Origin: Paracoccaceae bacterium
GTDB taxonomy: Bacteria; Pseudomonadota; Alphaproteobacteria; Rhodobacterales; Rhodobacteraceae
Direction of reading: 5' to 3'
Length of the DNA stretch: 45,120 nt
Assembly: GCA_017854585.1 (NCBI GenBank)
Contig: JAFMHK010000013.1
Span: 37,999-83,118 of the forward strand
The notes under the pieces were generated by a model. That model had not been told where the DNA came from and did not search any database. It saw only the letters and a program-made list of their open reading frames with translations. Position 1 is the first letter of the stretch. Each line of letters begins with the position of its first letter. Both the position numbers and the translations under genes were made by a program. Below are positions 1 through 9,732 of this stretch, in pieces.

Positions 1-101
1 TCGGTGATCGCCGCCGCGATCAACCCGCCCGTGCAGCTTTCGGCAGTCGCGATCATCCAGCCCCGGACTTTCAGCGCGGCAATGGCATCCTTGCCGATCA
101 T
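1..101 (-). CDS. cinA: CinA C-terminal-type nicotinamide-nucleotide amidase, 5' part only
   Basis: Only the first 33 or so codons are in the window; the gene runs off the left edge. The translation contains TAESCTGGLIAAAIT, the hallmark of the CinA C-terminal (PncC) domain, which deamidates nicotinamide mononucleotide in the pyridine nucleotide salvage cycle. Because this motif appears within about 18 residues of the start, the protein is most likely the stand-alone amidase form rather than a two-domain CinA with an N-terminal MoCF domain (inference). The ATG at 101 overlaps the pgpA stop as ATGA, so it is probably translationally coupled and is the third gene of an ispDF-pgpA-cinA operon. 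Confidence 0.85.
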   Translation of the reverse strand, partial: MIGKDAIAALKVRGWMIATAESCTGGLIAAAIT

Positions 102-586
102 ATCAGTGCCAGATGCGCAATTGCAGCAAGCACCGAAACTACAAGCGCCGCCATCCAACCCGCGATGATATCATCCAGCATCACGCCCGAGGGGCCTTTT
201 ATCCGATCCGCCCACCCGACAGGGCCGGGTTTGAAGATGTCGAAAACACGAAACGCGATGAACGCCGTCACGAAACCGGGCCAGAGCTGCAGGATATCGA
301 CATCGGCAAACATCGCGCCGAATGACACGGGCCAAAGCGCGATCCATTGGCCGACAACCTCATCGATCACGATCTCGGATGGGTCGTGATCGTCCTTGCC
401 CGCGGTTTCCACGCCGGTTGCCCACCAACCCACTGCCCCAACCACAAGGGTTGCCGCAAAAAGCAACCAGAACCCGCCCGACAGATGCAGCAGCCACGCC
501 AGCGGAATAGCGGCAAGGCTTCCCCACGTGCCGGGGGCGGGGCGCAGGTTGCCAACCCCGAAAAGGGTCACAATATATCGTGTCAT
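98..586 (-). CDS. pgpA: Phosphatidylglycerophosphatase A
   Basis: 162 residues. It dephosphorylates phosphatidylglycerophosphate to phosphatidylglycerol in the inner membrane, the last step before PG and cardiolipin. Family marks are the N-terminal [12 protein letters not shown] segment, the acidic DEVVGQW motif near the middle, the [16 protein letters not shown] segment and DDIIAGW near the C-terminus. Several hydrophobic stretches (about residues 22-55, 83-110 and 140-162) fit a small integral membrane enzyme. The length is normal for the family. The start at 586 overlaps the ispDF stop by four bases, and the stop overlaps the cinA start by four, so the three genes look like one transcript. 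Confidence 0.93.
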   Translation of the reverse strand: MTRYIVTLFGVGNLRPAPGTWGSLAAIPLAWLLHLSGGFWLLFAATLVVGAVGWWATGVETAGKDDHDPSEIVIDEVVGQWIALWPVSFGAMFADVDILQLWPGFVTAFIAFRVFDIFKPGPVGWADRIKGPSGVMLDDIIAGWMAALVVSVLAAIAHLALI

Positions 587-1761
587 GATTTCACCAAAGT
601 AACTGTTGCAAGGGCGGCAATGCCTTCCTCTCGTCCGGTAAATCCCAGACGTTCCGTGGTTGTCGCCTTGACCGAGACGCGGTCAACCTCAATCCGAAGC
701 AAGCCCGAAAGGCGTGCGCGCATCGTGGCGGCATGCGGCCCAACCTTTGGCTGTTCACAGATCAGCGTCAGATCAGCGTGCGTGATCGCAAAGCCCTGTG
801 ATGCGGCAAGGTCCACCGCATGGGTCAGGAAAATGTGGCTTTCGGCGCCTTTCCACTGTGGGTCCGATGGCGGGAAATGGGTGCCGATGTCACCCTGAGC
901 CAGTGCGCCGTAAATGGCGTCCGTCACCGTATGAAGGCCCACGTCGGCATCGGAATGACCCTGAAGCGCACGGGGATGCGGAACCGCCACACCGCACAGC
1001 ATGATATGCCCTGCACCGTCCGGGTGAGGGCCAAAGCGGTGCACGTCGAACCCGTTACCTGTGCGAATATCCATCGGCGTCTCCAAAAGTGCCGCAACCC
1101 GGTCAAAATCCTCGGGGCTCGTGATTTTCAGATTTGCCTCATCGCCCGGCGTTATCGCAATGCGCAAACCATGGGCACGGGCAACTTCCACATCGTCGGC
1201 GGCGCCGCCGGGATGGTTGGCATGGGCGGCGCGAATGGCGGCAAGATGAAACCCCTGTGGCGTCTGCGCACGCCACAGGCCGGTACGATCCGCCGTCCCT
1301 GTCACGACACCATCGCCGCGCCAGAGCGCATCGGTTACGGGCAAAGCCGGCGCCGCGCCATCATGATCGGCAAGCGCCGCCAAGACCCCGTCAATCACGG
1401 CACGCGACACCAAGGGCCGAGCTGCATCATGGATCAGCACCACATCGGCATCCGCCACTGCCGCCAGTCCCGCCCGCACGGAGGCGTCCCGTGTTGCCCC
1501 CCCCACCACGTCAACCAAGGGTCTGTCGATCAGCGTGCGCACCGATGCAAACAGTGCGGAATCATCGGCATGACGCACCACAACGATTTCCGTCACGGCG
1601 GGGTGGCCTGCGAACGCCGCAATTGTGTGCGCGATGACCGGAACCTTGACCAAGGTCCTGTATTGTTTCGGGATTCCGCCACCCGCGCGCACGCCGCGCC
1701 CTGCCGCCACGATCAAGACGGCGACGTTCAGCGTGGGTGTTTCGGAGTCGGCTTCATGCAT
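583..1761 (-). CDS. ispDF: Bifunctional IspD/IspF isoprenoid enzyme
   Basis: 392 residues. It combines two non-consecutive steps of the MEP isoprenoid pathway: 2-C-methyl-D-erythritol 4-phosphate cytidylyltransferase (IspD, about residues 1-229) and 2-C-methyl-D-erythritol 2,4-cyclodiphosphate synthase (IspF, about 230-392). The IspD half shows the nucleotide-binding [16 protein letters not shown] segment (19-34) and DAARPLV (112-118). The IspF half starts at [12 protein letters not shown], whose Asp239 and His241, with His277 in the [15 protein letters not shown] segment, match the zinc ligands of the family. Such fusions are common in alphaproteobacteria and epsilonproteobacteria. The first in-frame ATG at 1761 is used; no clear ribosome site precedes it. 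Confidence 0.96.
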   Translation of the reverse strand: MHEADSETPTLNVAVLIVAAGRGVRAGGGIPKQYRTLVKVPVIAHTIAAFAGHPAVTEIVVVRHADDSALFASVRTLIDRPLVDVVGGATRDASVRAGLAAVADADVVLIHDAARPLVSRAVIDGVLAALADHDGAAPALPVTDALWRGDGVVTGTADRTGLWRAQTPQGFHLAAIRAAHANHPGGAADDVEVARAHGLRIAITPGDEANLKITSPEDFDRVAALLETPMDIRTGNGFDVHRFGPHPDGAGHIMLCGVAVPHPRALQGHSDADVGLHTVTDAIYGALAQGDIGTHFPPSDPQWKGAESHIFLTHAVDLAASQGFAITHADLTLICEQPKVGPHAATMRARLSGLLRIEVDRVSVKATTTERLGFTGREEGIAALATVTLVKS

Positions 1762-1832
1762 GGCGCGGTGATAAGCTCAAACCCATTGGCGCACAACGCC
1801 GCTACGGCCCCTGCCTATTTCTAAGTCGCGAT

Positions 1833-1847
1833 GCCTAATTATTAGGC
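1833..1847. promoter_or_regulatory. 15-base palindrome in the ispDF/dusB divergent spacer
   Basis: GCCTAATTATTAGGC reads the same on both strands apart from the central base. It lies in the 180-base spacer between the divergent ispDF and dusB-ntr genes, 10 bases before a TTGACT hexamer (1857-1862) on the plus strand that could be a -35 element; the -10 at the matching distance is poor. It could be an operator controlling either transcript. The assignment is inference from symmetry and position only. Confidence 0.3.
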
Positions 1848-1941
1848 TTTCCAAGTTTGACTATCACGATTTGCCTGCGTTTCCTTTGCGCTTCTCTCAT
1901 GAAGTCCATATCCCCTGTATCGGCGCACAAGGATTAGGCAA

Positions 1942-2925
1942 TTGGCGATTTTGCTTGCAGATAGGGAGCTCGGGCCTCCGGTATTTCTCGCGCCGCTGGC
2001 TGGGATTACCGATTTGCCGTTTCGGAAGCTGGTTGCGGGGTTCGGGGCCGGTCTTGTCGTATCCGAGATGGTCGCAAGTCAGGAAATGGTCGAAGCAAAG
2101 CCGAGTGTGCGGGCGCGTGCCGAACTTGGCCTGGGACTGGAAAACACTGCTGTGCAGATTGCGGGCCGCGAACCTTATTGGATGGCGGAGGCTGCAAAGC
2201 TTGCAGCCGGGCAGGGCGCCCGCATCATCGACATCAACATGGGGTGCCCCGCAAAGAAGGTGACGACCGGGTTTTCAGGATCCGCGCTGATGAAGGATCT
2301 GGACCACGCCCTGTCGCTGATCACAGCAGTGGTTGATGCGGTGGACGTTCCCGTGACGCTGAAAACACGGCTGGGTTGGGATGATGCATGCCTGAACGCC
2401 GCCGAGCTTGCCCGGCGCGCCGAACAGGCGGGCATCCAGATGATCACGATCCATGGCCGGACGCGGTGCCAGTTCTACAAGGGTCGTGCCGATTGGACCG
2501 CCATTCGCACCGTCAAGGATGCCGTGTCGATCCCCGTCGTTGCCAATGGCGATATCGTCGATGGCCCGTCCGCACGGGCTGCTTTGGCCGCTTCCGGGGC
2601 AGATGGCGTGATGGTGGGGCGCGGTGCGCAGGGCCGTCCATGGCAACTTGCCCAAATTTCCCACGAGGTCTTTGGCAAACCAAAACCCGAGGTTCCCACG
2701 GGCGCTGCATTGGTCGATCTGATTGCAGGCCACTACGATGATATTCTGTTGTTCTATGGTTGCACGCTTGGGCTGCGCGTCGCGCGAAAGCACCTCGGCT
2801 GGTATATGGACGAGGTCGGGGCCACGCCCGATCTCCGCCGCGCCGTGTTGACGGCTGACCGGCCCGCGACCGTGTTATCGTTGTTACCAGATGCCATGGG
2901 GCGTGGCCAAAGGATGGCGGCATGA
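1942..2925 (+). CDS. dusB: tRNA-dihydrouridine synthase B
   Basis: 327 residues. FMN- and NADPH-dependent enzyme that reduces specific uridines of tRNA to dihydrouridine. The N-terminus carries FLAPLAGITDLPFRKL. The DINMGCPAKKV motif contains the catalytic Cys102. TIHGRTRCQFYKG and the phosphate-binding VMVGRGAQGRPW segment follow. The start is a TTG at 1942 with AAGGA eight bases upstream; it gives the correct N-terminus, and no ATG lies close by. In alphaproteobacteria this gene (old name nifR3) regularly heads the ntrBC operon, as here: its stop overlaps the ntrB ATG by four bases. Confidence 0.95.
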   Translation: MAILLADRELGPPVFLAPLAGITDLPFRKLVAGFGAGLVVSEMVASQEMVEAKPSVRARAELGLGLENTAVQIAGREPYWMAEAAKLAAGQGARIIDINMGCPAKKVTTGFSGSALMKDLDHALSLITAVVDAVDVPVTLKTRLGWDDACLNAAELARRAEQAGIQMITIHGRTRCQFYKGRADWTAIRTVKDAVSIPVVANGDIVDGPSARAALAASGADGVMVGRGAQGRPWQLAQISHEVFGKPKPEVPTGAALVDLIAGHYDDILLFYGCTLGLRVARKHLGWYMDEVGATPDLRRAVLTADRPATVLSLLPDAMGRGQRMAA

Positions 2926-3992
2926 CGCAGATGACCTCGTCGCTTTGGGCCTCGCTGCCGATCCCTGCCATGATCCTCGGGCCTGATGATCGCATTCTCG
3001 ATGTGAACCCGGCTGCAGAAAACTTCCTGAACGCCTCGCGCAAGTCGCTTTTTCAACACCCCGTCTGGGACAAGGTTTTTGTCGATGCCCCGCTGGAGGA
3101 GGCATTCGCGCGTGTGCGTAGCGGCCAATCAGCCCTGTTCGTGAACACCGTGGATGTTGGCACCGGAAGCCGGAAACCTGTCACCTGCGATGTGCAGATC
3201 GCACCGCTGCATGACAAGCCCGACCATGTGCTTGTGCTTCTGGAAAGCCGCGAACTTGCCGGTCGGATGGATCGGGCGCAGTCGTCCAAAACGGCGGCGA
3301 AATCGGCAATTGGCATGGCCGAGATGCTTGCACACGAAATAAAGAACCCACTGGCCGGTATCACCGGAGCAGCCCAGTTGATCTCGATGAACGCCAGCGG
3401 CGAGGATCGGGAATTGACCGATCTGATCGTTGGCGAAACCCGGCGGATCCTGAAGTTGCTGACCCAGGTGGAAGAGTTCGGCAATGTGCGGCCGCCTGAC
3501 TGCCGTGCCGTGAATATCCATGACGTCCTTGACCGCGCCCGTAAATCCGCGGCCGTCGGGTTCGCCGCGCATATGTTGATTGAAGATGACTATGATCCGT
3601 CCCTGCCGTTGACATGGGCCGATCCGGATCAGCTACTGCAGGTGTTTCTGAACCTGCTGAAAAACGCCGCCGAGGCGGGCAAATCCGGCGGCACGCTTCG
3701 CATTCGGACGTTTTATGAATTGAGCCTGCGTGTCCGGCGGCGCGACGGGTCTGGCGCGGCGGTTCCGCTGCAGGTTGAAATTATTGACGATGGGCCGGGC
3801 CTGCCGCTTGAACTTGCGTCCGATATATTCGAGCCGTTTGTCTCGGGCCGCGAAAACGGAACCGGGCTTGGCCTTGCACTGGTTTCGAAAATCATTTCGG
3901 ACCATGATGGCTGGATCGCAGTCGACAGCGTCCCGGGCCGAACCGTGTTCCGCATATCTCTTCCGATCGCCCCCAAACACGCCACCGACTGA
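2922..3992 (+). CDS. ntrB: Nitrogen regulation sensor kinase NtrB (GlnL)
   Basis: 356 residues, cytoplasmic. A PAS-type sensor region (about 5-110, with [21 protein letters not shown]) precedes the HisKA segment [16 protein letters not shown], whose His138 is the autophosphorylation site. The HATPase part shows the N box LLKNAAEAG, the G1 box DDGPGLP and the G2 box GTGLGLALV. By family knowledge it phosphorylates NtrC under nitrogen limitation and is switched to phosphatase by PII proteins. There is no membrane segment, in contrast with NtrY. It sits between dusB (4-base overlap) and ntrC (19-base gap with its own AAGGAG site). Confidence 0.95.
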   Translation: MTQMTSSLWASLPIPAMILGPDDRILDVNPAAENFLNASRKSLFQHPVWDKVFVDAPLEEAFARVRSGQSALFVNTVDVGTGSRKPVTCDVQIAPLHDKPDHVLVLLESRELAGRMDRAQSSKTAAKSAIGMAEMLAHEIKNPLAGITGAAQLISMNASGEDRELTDLIVGETRRILKLLTQVEEFGNVRPPDCRAVNIHDVLDRARKSAAVGFAAHMLIEDDYDPSLPLTWADPDQLLQVFLNLLKNAAEAGKSGGTLRIRTFYELSLRVRRRDGSGAAVPLQVEIIDDGPGLPLELASDIFEPFVSGRENGTGLGLALVSKIISDHDGWIAVDSVPGRTVFRISLPIAPKHATD

Positions 3993-4011
3993 CCCCAAGG
4001 AGTTCCGAACC

Positions 4012-5385
4012 ATGGACGGCACCGTTCTTGTCGCCGATGACGACCGCACCATCCGCACAGTTCTGACCCAAGCGTTGACGCGGGCAGGATGTAAAGTGCA
4101 CGCGACGTCATCGCTCATGACACTCATGCGGTGGGTGGAGGAGGGTAAGGGCGACCTTGTGATTTCGGACGTCATGATGCCCGATGGAAACGGCCTTGAG
4201 ACGCTACCCAAGATCACCGAACGGCGTCCCGGCCTGCCAGTCATCATCATTTCGGCACAGAACACGATCATGACCGCCATTCAGGCGACCGAGGCCGAGG
4301 CATATGATTACCTGCCAAAGCCGTTCGATCTGCCGGACCTGATGAAGCGGGCCGCACGTGCGCTTGACCAGAAACGCCGCGCGAGCCCCGCGCCACGCGC
4401 CCCGGAGCGGAGTTTGGGCGGCAACGAAGACTTGCCGCTTGTTGGGCGCACCCCGCAAATGCAAGCGCTTTACCGCCTTGTCGCGCGCGTCATGAACACG
4501 GATCTGCCGGTGCTTATCACCGGCGAAAGCGGTACGGGCAAAAGCTTGATCGCGCGCGCCATCCACGATTTTTCGGATCGTCGCACATTGCCCTTCGTCG
4601 TGGCGGGCAGCAGTGACCTTGCGGGTGTGGATGGTCCCTCGACCGTGCTGAGCCGCGCGCGTGGCGGTTCCATCTTGTTCGACGAGGTCGGCGATTATGA
4701 CGGCGACGCGCAAGCCCGCATCGTGCGGATGCTGGACGCGATGGCCGATGGCGCCCCCCGCGTCATGGCAACCAGCCAGAAGGACCTGATGGAAAAGATG
4801 GAAACGGGCCTGTTTCGGCAGGATCTTTTCTATCGGCTGAGCGGTGTCACGGTAAATGTGCCATCCCTGAGAGAGCGGGTCGATGATATTCCATTGCTGG
4901 CAAGCCATTTCCTCGGCCGGGCCGAACGCGATGGCGGGCCCGTCCGACGCTTTGCCACTGATGCGATGGACCTGATCCGGGTCTATTCATGGCCGGGCAA
5001 TGTGCGGCAGTTGGAAAATACGATTCGCCGCCTGACCGTGACCAGTCAGGTCGAGGAAATAACAAAGGCCGAGGTGGGGGCCGTGCTGGGCAGCCAGCCG
5101 GCGATCGAACCCCTGATGGGTGGTGGCAGCGGCGACAAGCTGAGTGCGTCTGTCTATAAACATCTGCGGCGCTATTTCGATCTGCATGGCGGTGTCTTGC
5201 CGCCGCCCGGGCTTTACACGCGCATTCTGCGCGAGGTCGAATCCCCCTTGATCGAGATCGCGCTGGAGGCGACGGGTGGCAATCAGGCGAAATGTGCGGA
5301 TCTTCTGGGGATCAACCGAAATACGCTACGAAAGAAGATCACCGACCTTGATATTCGCGTGACACGCCGCCGCAAGTTGATGTAA
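4012..5385 (+). CDS. ntrC: NtrC response regulator lacking the GAFTGA loop
   Basis: 457 residues from the ATG at 4012, chosen because AAGGAG lies 9 bases upstream and the product then begins exactly at the receiver domain. Receiver: acidic pocket Asp9/Asp10, phospho-acceptor Asp53, Lys103. AAA+ domain: Walker A GESGTGKS (171-178) and Walker B ILFDEV (221-226), with the arginine region FRQDLFYRL. The usual stretch between them that carries GAFTGA, which contacts sigma-54, is missing: the sequence runs from [10 protein letters not shown] straight to the SRARGGS region before Walker B. A Fis-type helix-turn-helix closes the protein (about 412-445). Rhodobacter capsulatus NtrC has the same deletion and activates sigma-70 RNA polymerase, so the same is inferred here. 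Confidence 0.95.
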   Translation: MDGTVLVADDDRTIRTVLTQALTRAGCKVHATSSLMTLMRWVEEGKGDLVISDVMMPDGNGLETLPKITERRPGLPVIIISAQNTIMTAIQATEAEAYDYLPKPFDLPDLMKRAARALDQKRRASPAPRAPERSLGGNEDLPLVGRTPQMQALYRLVARVMNTDLPVLITGESGTGKSLIARAIHDFSDRRTLPFVVAGSSDLAGVDGPSTVLSRARGGSILFDEVGDYDGDAQARIVRMLDAMADGAPRVMATSQKDLMEKMETGLFRQDLFYRLSGVTVNVPSLRERVDDIPLLASHFLGRAERDGGPVRRFATDAMDLIRVYSWPGNVRQLENTIRRLTVTSQVEEITKAEVGAVLGSQPAIEPLMGGGSGDKLSASVYKHLRRYFDLHGGVLPPPGLYTRILREVESPLIEIALEATGGNQAKCADLLGINRNTLRKKITDLDIRVTRRRKLM

Positions 5386-5480
5386 AAACGCAACAGTCGC
5401 GTTGCCGATTGGGAACAATCGATAAGTGCGAATCTAGCTATTGCGGCGGGGCAAGCGGTTGGCCCCATATCGGGGGTAAT

Positions 5481-7736
5481 GTGCAGGAACCTGCTGACAG
5501 GGCAACGGACTCGAGCATGATCCGTCTGCTCCGGCAACGTGGCAGCGGACGCTTGCGCAGTGCAGGCACGCTTGGCCTTGTCATCCTTGGTCCCGTTCTG
5601 GCGCTGGCAACTTTTCTTGTTCTTGGCCCGTTGGCCGAATTCGCCGACAGCCCGGGGCTACGCCTGATCCTGCTGGCGGATATGGTCTATATCCTCGTGG
5701 TGGCCGCGCTGGTGTTGCGACAGGTTGCCAAGATGGTCGCGGCCCGTCGGGCGCGGTCTGCGGGGTCGCGGTTGCACATGCGACTGACGGGCGTTTTCAC
5801 AACAGTTGCGCTGGTTCCGACAATTCTTGTGGCCGTTTTTGCGATGTTCACCGTGAACATGGGGCTGGAGGGGTGGTTTTCCGACCGGGTCAGTACGGCA
5901 CTTGGCAATTCTGTGGACGCGGCGGTCGCTTATCAACAGGAACACCGGGATGATCTGGCGGCGGATGCTGTGGCGCTTGCCGCGTTCTTGAACCTGACGC
6001 GCCAAGCCAGCGTTCTGCTGTCCGATGGCGATCTGCGCCAAGCGCTTAGTCAGGGTCAATCGCGGATCCAACGCGGGCTCAGCGAGGCGTTCGTGATTGA
6101 TGGCGGCGCCGAAATCCGGGCGCGCGGCGAAAGCAGCTATATGTTCGATTTCGACCGCCCCACATCTGAACAGATGGCCGAAGCGGCCGACGGCACGGTA
6201 GTCTTGATCGAAGATCGGGCCAGCAATGAATTTCGCGCCCTTCTGCGGCTTGAGGCCTTCCCCGATCGCTACCTCTTTGTCAGCCGGGAGGTGGATGGCC
6301 AGATCATCTCGCTTCTGGACGAAACGCAGCAGACCGTGCAGCTTTATCGCCAATTGGAAAGCGACCGTGGCCGGGTCCTTTTTGAGTTCGGCGCGCTTTA
6401 TCTGGGCTTTGCGTTGATCATGATCCTTGCTGCGATCTGGTTGGGCCTGTGGTTCGCCGAGGGTCTATCACGCCCCGTCGGGCGGCTGGCTGGTGCGGCA
6501 CAGCGCGTCGGGCAGGGCGATCTGGATGTGCGTGTTATCGAAGAGAAGGGCGATGACGAGATCGCCATGCTGGGGCGACTGTTCAATCAGATGACGCGTC
6601 AGTTGAAAGGTCAGCGGGACACGCTGGTTGAACAGAACGCCGCCACCGAGGAACGCCGCCGCCTGTTTGACAGCGTCCTTGGATCAGTCACGGCTGGTGT
6701 GATCGGCCTCGACGCCTCGGGACGGATCGACTTCATGAACCGTTCGGCCATCAGGTTGTTGGGCATGGTGGAGCAGCGCGATAATGGCCTTACACTTGCC
6801 GTCGCGGTCCCGGAATTCGGCCCCCTGCTTGATAACTTGCGCGGCCGAATGGGCGAGGTGGTGCAAGAGGAAATCAAACTGACGCGCGCAGGCAAGCAAG
6901 AAAGCCTGCTGGTGCGCATGGCCGTCCGGCTCAATACCGACGGCACGCTGGAGGGTTACGTGGTTGCCTTTGATGACGTGACCCAACTGGTCAGCGCACA
7001 AAGGATGGCCGCGTGGGGTGACGTGGCGCGCCGGATCGCCCACGAAATCAAGAATCCTTTGACGCCGATCCAGCTATCGGCCGAACGTGTGCAGCGCAAA
7101 TTCGGTAAATTGTTGGGGGAAGAGGACGCGGCCGCCCTTGCTCAATATACCGAGGTCATCGTGCGCCAGACAAATGACCTTCGCCGTATCGTTGATGAGT
7201 TCTCCAAGTTCGCACGCATGCCCGAGCCGGAAACCCGGATCGAAGACGCGGCCAAGCTCTTGCGCAACGCGGTGACCTTGCAGCGGGCCGGACAACCAGG
7301 TGTGCGATTTGAGATCGATATCCCCGATACGCCGGTCCTGGCGGAACTGGACGCGACCATGATCGGCCAGTCGCTGACGAACCTCATAAAGAACGCTGGC
7401 GAGGCGATTGACACGCGCGTGGCGAAAGGCGCCCCGGATGGCTACAAGCCCACCGTGCGCGTCGCGCTGAACACGACACCCGGAAAGGTGCAGATCGACA
7501 TCGCGGACAATGGCATCGGGCTCCCGCCCGATCGCGCCAAGCTGTTCGAACCCTATGTGACAACCCGCGACGAAGGCACCGGGCTTGGCTTGCCGATCGT
7601 CAAGAAAATCGTTGAAGAACATGGCGGTACGCTTGAGCTGTTGGACGCTCCGCCATTTGAGTCAGGTGCCCATGCCGGCGCTCTGGCCCGTATCACTTTG
7701 CCCCGGCTGCCCGATAACGAAGGAGAGATTGCATGA
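5481..7736 (+). CDS. ntrY: Membrane sensor kinase NtrY
   Basis: About 751 residues from the GTG at 5481, preceded by GGGGG four bases upstream. An ATG at 5517 (739 residues) is almost equally likely and a TTG at 5409 is unlikely, so the N-terminus is uncertain. Two N-terminal membrane helices and a third before a large extracytoplasmic region lead to another helix near 6385-6460, then a HAMP segment (LSRPVGRLAGAAQRVGQGD), a PAS domain, HisKA with [13 protein letters not shown] (His521 counted from 5481), and a HATPase with GTGLGLPIV. By family knowledge it is the partner of NtrX in nitrogen and redox sensing. It ends in a 4-base overlap with ntrX. Confidence 0.93.
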   Translation: MQEPADRATDSSMIRLLRQRGSGRLRSAGTLGLVILGPVLALATFLVLGPLAEFADSPGLRLILLADMVYILVVAALVLRQVAKMVAARRARSAGSRLHMRLTGVFTTVALVPTILVAVFAMFTVNMGLEGWFSDRVSTALGNSVDAAVAYQQEHRDDLAADAVALAAFLNLTRQASVLLSDGDLRQALSQGQSRIQRGLSEAFVIDGGAEIRARGESSYMFDFDRPTSEQMAEAADGTVVLIEDRASNEFRALLRLEAFPDRYLFVSREVDGQIISLLDETQQTVQLYRQLESDRGRVLFEFGALYLGFALIMILAAIWLGLWFAEGLSRPVGRLAGAAQRVGQGDLDVRVIEEKGDDEIAMLGRLFNQMTRQLKGQRDTLVEQNAATEERRRLFDSVLGSVTAGVIGLDASGRIDFMNRSAIRLLGMVEQRDNGLTLAVAVPEFGPLLDNLRGRMGEVVQEEIKLTRAGKQESLLVRMAVRLNTDGTLEGYVVAFDDVTQLVSAQRMAAWGDVARRIAHEIKNPLTPIQLSAERVQRKFGKLLGEEDAAALAQYTEVIVRQTNDLRRIVDEFSKFARMPEPETRIEDAAKLLRNAVTLQRAGQPGVRFEIDIPDTPVLAELDATMIGQSLTNLIKNAGEAIDTRVAKGAPDGYKPTVRVALNTTPGKVQIDIADNGIGLPPDRAKLFEPYVTTRDEGTGLGLPIVKKIVEEHGGTLELLDAPPFESGAHAGALARITLPRLPDNEGEIA

Positions 7737-9133
7737 GCGATATTCTGGTCGTCGACGACGAACGCGATATTCGGGAACTGATCTGCGACATCCTGCAGGA
7801 CGAAGGGTTTTCGACCCGTATGGCAGGGAATTCCGATGATTGCATGGCGCAATTGAATGCGCAGCAACCGGGACTGATGATTCTGGATATCTGGCTCAAG
7901 GACAGCAACATGGACGGGATCGACATCCTGAAGCATGTGAAGCGCGACAATCCGGATGTGCCTGTGGTCATCATTTCGGGACATGGCAACATCGAGATCG
8001 CAGTCGCCGCGATCAAGCAGGGCGCCTATGATTTCATCGAGAAGCCCTTCAACATAGATCAGTTGATGGTCGTGATCCGCCGCGCCATGGAAACCAGCCG
8101 CCTGCGGCGCGAAAATTCCGCATTGCGCCGGCAAGATGTCCGCGAGGCAGTCATGGTCGGCAACGGAACCTGTTTCCGGCTTCTCAAAAGCCAATTGGAC
8201 AAGGTGACTAAATCCAATGGGCGCGTGATGCTGTCGGGGGCGCCGGGTAGCGGCAAGGAAATGGCCGCTCGTTATATACATGCGGAATCCAACCGGGCAG
8301 AGGCGCCGTTTGTCACCGTCAATTCCGCATCGATCCAGCCAGACCAGATGGAGGTGGTCTTGTTCGGCCGCGAAACTTCGGAACGCGGGGTGGAACAGGG
8401 TCTGTTGGAACAGGCCCATGGCGGGGTGATCTATTTCGACGAAGTCGCGGACATGCCGGCGGGCACGCAATCCAAGATCCTGCGGGTGCTGGTCGACCAA
8501 AGCTTTACCCGTGTGGGCGGCACTGCCAAGGTCCGCGTCGATCTGCGCGTGATCAGTTCGACAACCCGGGATCTGCAGAACGAGATCGCGGCCGGCAATT
8601 TCCGCGAGGAGCTGTTCCACCGTCTGAACGTCGTACCCATCGAGGTGCCCAGCCTTGAGGATCGGCGCGATGACATCCCCGATCTTGCGCGCCATTTCAT
8701 TACGCAATTCAACCGCGATCAGGGGCTGCCCTTGCGCGATCTGGGCGAGGATGCGGTTGCGATGCTGCAAACGCTTCGTTGGCCAGGTAACGTGCGCCAG
8801 CTGCGCAATGTGATTGAACGGGTGCTGATCCTTGGCGAAGGGACCGGCCCGATCGAGGCGCGTGATCTGCCCGGCCATGGCGACGCCGTATCGGGCGAAG
8901 AGGAAGATATCGCGCTGTCAGCCAGCTTGACAACGCTGCCGCTGCGCGATGCGCGTGAACTGTTCGAACGGCACTACTTGATGGCGCAGATCAACCGCTT
9001 TTCGGGCAACATCTCGCGGACGGCCAGTTTTGTCGGGATGGAGCGAAGCGCCCTGCATCGCAAGTTGAAATCGCTTGGCGTCGTGACCACGAACAAAGCG
9101 GGCGCGCGGGTGGCGCAGGTTGATGATGCCTAA
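7733..9133 (+). CDS. ntrX: NtrX response regulator, also without GAFTGA
   Basis: 466 residues. The receiver has Asp9 and phospho-acceptor Asp52 in the NtrX-typical LDIWLKDSNMDGID segment. The AAA+ domain has Walker A GAPGSGKE (169-176), Walker B IYFDEVAD (233-240) and FREELFHRLNVVPIEVP. Where GAFTGA would sit, the sequence is LFGRETSERGVEQG (210-223), so the sigma-54 contact loop is absent. A Fis-like helix-turn-helix (GNISRTASFVGMERSALHRKL, about 425-445) ends the protein. It overlaps ntrY by four bases. Its stop codon interlocks with the stop of the convergent lipoprotein gene (4 shared bases). Confidence 0.95.
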   Translation: MSDILVVDDERDIRELICDILQDEGFSTRMAGNSDDCMAQLNAQQPGLMILDIWLKDSNMDGIDILKHVKRDNPDVPVVIISGHGNIEIAVAAIKQGAYDFIEKPFNIDQLMVVIRRAMETSRLRRENSALRRQDVREAVMVGNGTCFRLLKSQLDKVTKSNGRVMLSGAPGSGKEMAARYIHAESNRAEAPFVTVNSASIQPDQMEVVLFGRETSERGVEQGLLEQAHGGVIYFDEVADMPAGTQSKILRVLVDQSFTRVGGTAKVRVDLRVISSTTRDLQNEIAAGNFREELFHRLNVVPIEVPSLEDRRDDIPDLARHFITQFNRDQGLPLRDLGEDAVAMLQTLRWPGNVRQLRNVIERVLILGEGTGPIEARDLPGHGDAVSGEEEDIALSASLTTLPLRDARELFERHYLMAQINRFSGNISRTASFVGMERSALHRKLKSLGVVTTNKAGARVAQVDDA

Positions 9134-9579
9134 AGCGGGTTGACGATGACCGGCACACCGCCCGCCTGATCCCACACGCATGTTGCGCTGGTCAGGGGCG
9201 GCATGGTTGTCGTTGGGGCAATTGCGGTGCCTTCGGGGCATCGCGGCAGCGAGATGCGCGCATACCCTCGCGCGCCCATGCATGCAACGCCGGCATTGCG
9301 GCGCGCGTCCGCGTTCACATCAACGGTATAGGCCTCTCCACCAAGCCAGTAACCGGGCGTCATGGTGCAGACCCCGTCGGCCGTGCATGTCTGCGTGCCC
9401 GGAAACCATGTGCGGGGGCGATAACGGATCTGGTTGCGCACGGGATACGCGGCAAACGCTTGGGCGTCGCATAGCGCCAGATCCCGTTCGCGCTGCGCAA
9501 GGCTGACCCCTTCGGCATAGTAGACCGGCGCAGGCGCGCAGGCAGAAAGCAGCACGAACAATATCAGGGCAGGGCGCAT
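9130..9579 (-). CDS. Small secreted lipoprotein of unknown function
   Basis: 149 residues from the ATG at 9579, which has GAGGA five bases upstream; a longer frame to 9618 would bury the signal peptide. The N-terminus MRPALILFVLLSAC is a lipoprotein signal with lipobox LLSAC and lipidated Cys14. The mature part contains five cysteines (DLALCDAQ, TQTCTADGVCTM, GVACMGARGY, SLPRCPEG) plus one near the C-terminus (ATCVWDQ), so disulfides in the periplasm are likely. I do not recognise the family. The stop codon lies inside the ntrX stop region, with four bases shared between the convergent genes, so there is no room for a separate terminator. Confidence 0.75.
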   Translation of the reverse strand: MRPALILFVLLSACAPAPVYYAEGVSLAQRERDLALCDAQAFAAYPVRNQIRYRPRTWFPGTQTCTADGVCTMTPGYWLGGEAYTVDVNADARRNAGVACMGARGYARISLPRCPEGTAIAPTTTMPPLTSATCVWDQAGGVPVIVNPL

Positions 9580-9732
9580 GGGATCCTCAGCTGCGGTGGT
9601 CGGGTTGCACGCATCCAACGCGATTGTCTCATGTCATCCAATATCAAGCAACACATGCCACCGCTGATTGACGCCGTCGCGCCCATCTGCCATGCAGAAC
9701 CCCTTAATCGGACCGGTCTGGCGAAAAGGCAC

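Noticed and set aside
820..1824. Long open frame on the plus strand opposite ispDF
   Set aside because: It is antisense to a clearly conserved enzyme; its composition is a by-product of GC-rich third positions and it shows no family motif.
3730..4011. N-terminal extension of NtrC into the ntrB coding region
   Set aside because: It overlaps the conserved kinase domain in another frame, and the ATG at 4012 has a good ribosome site and exact receiver start.
7553..8878. 441-codon open frame opposite ntrX
   Set aside because: Antisense shadow of ntrX; no recognisable domain.
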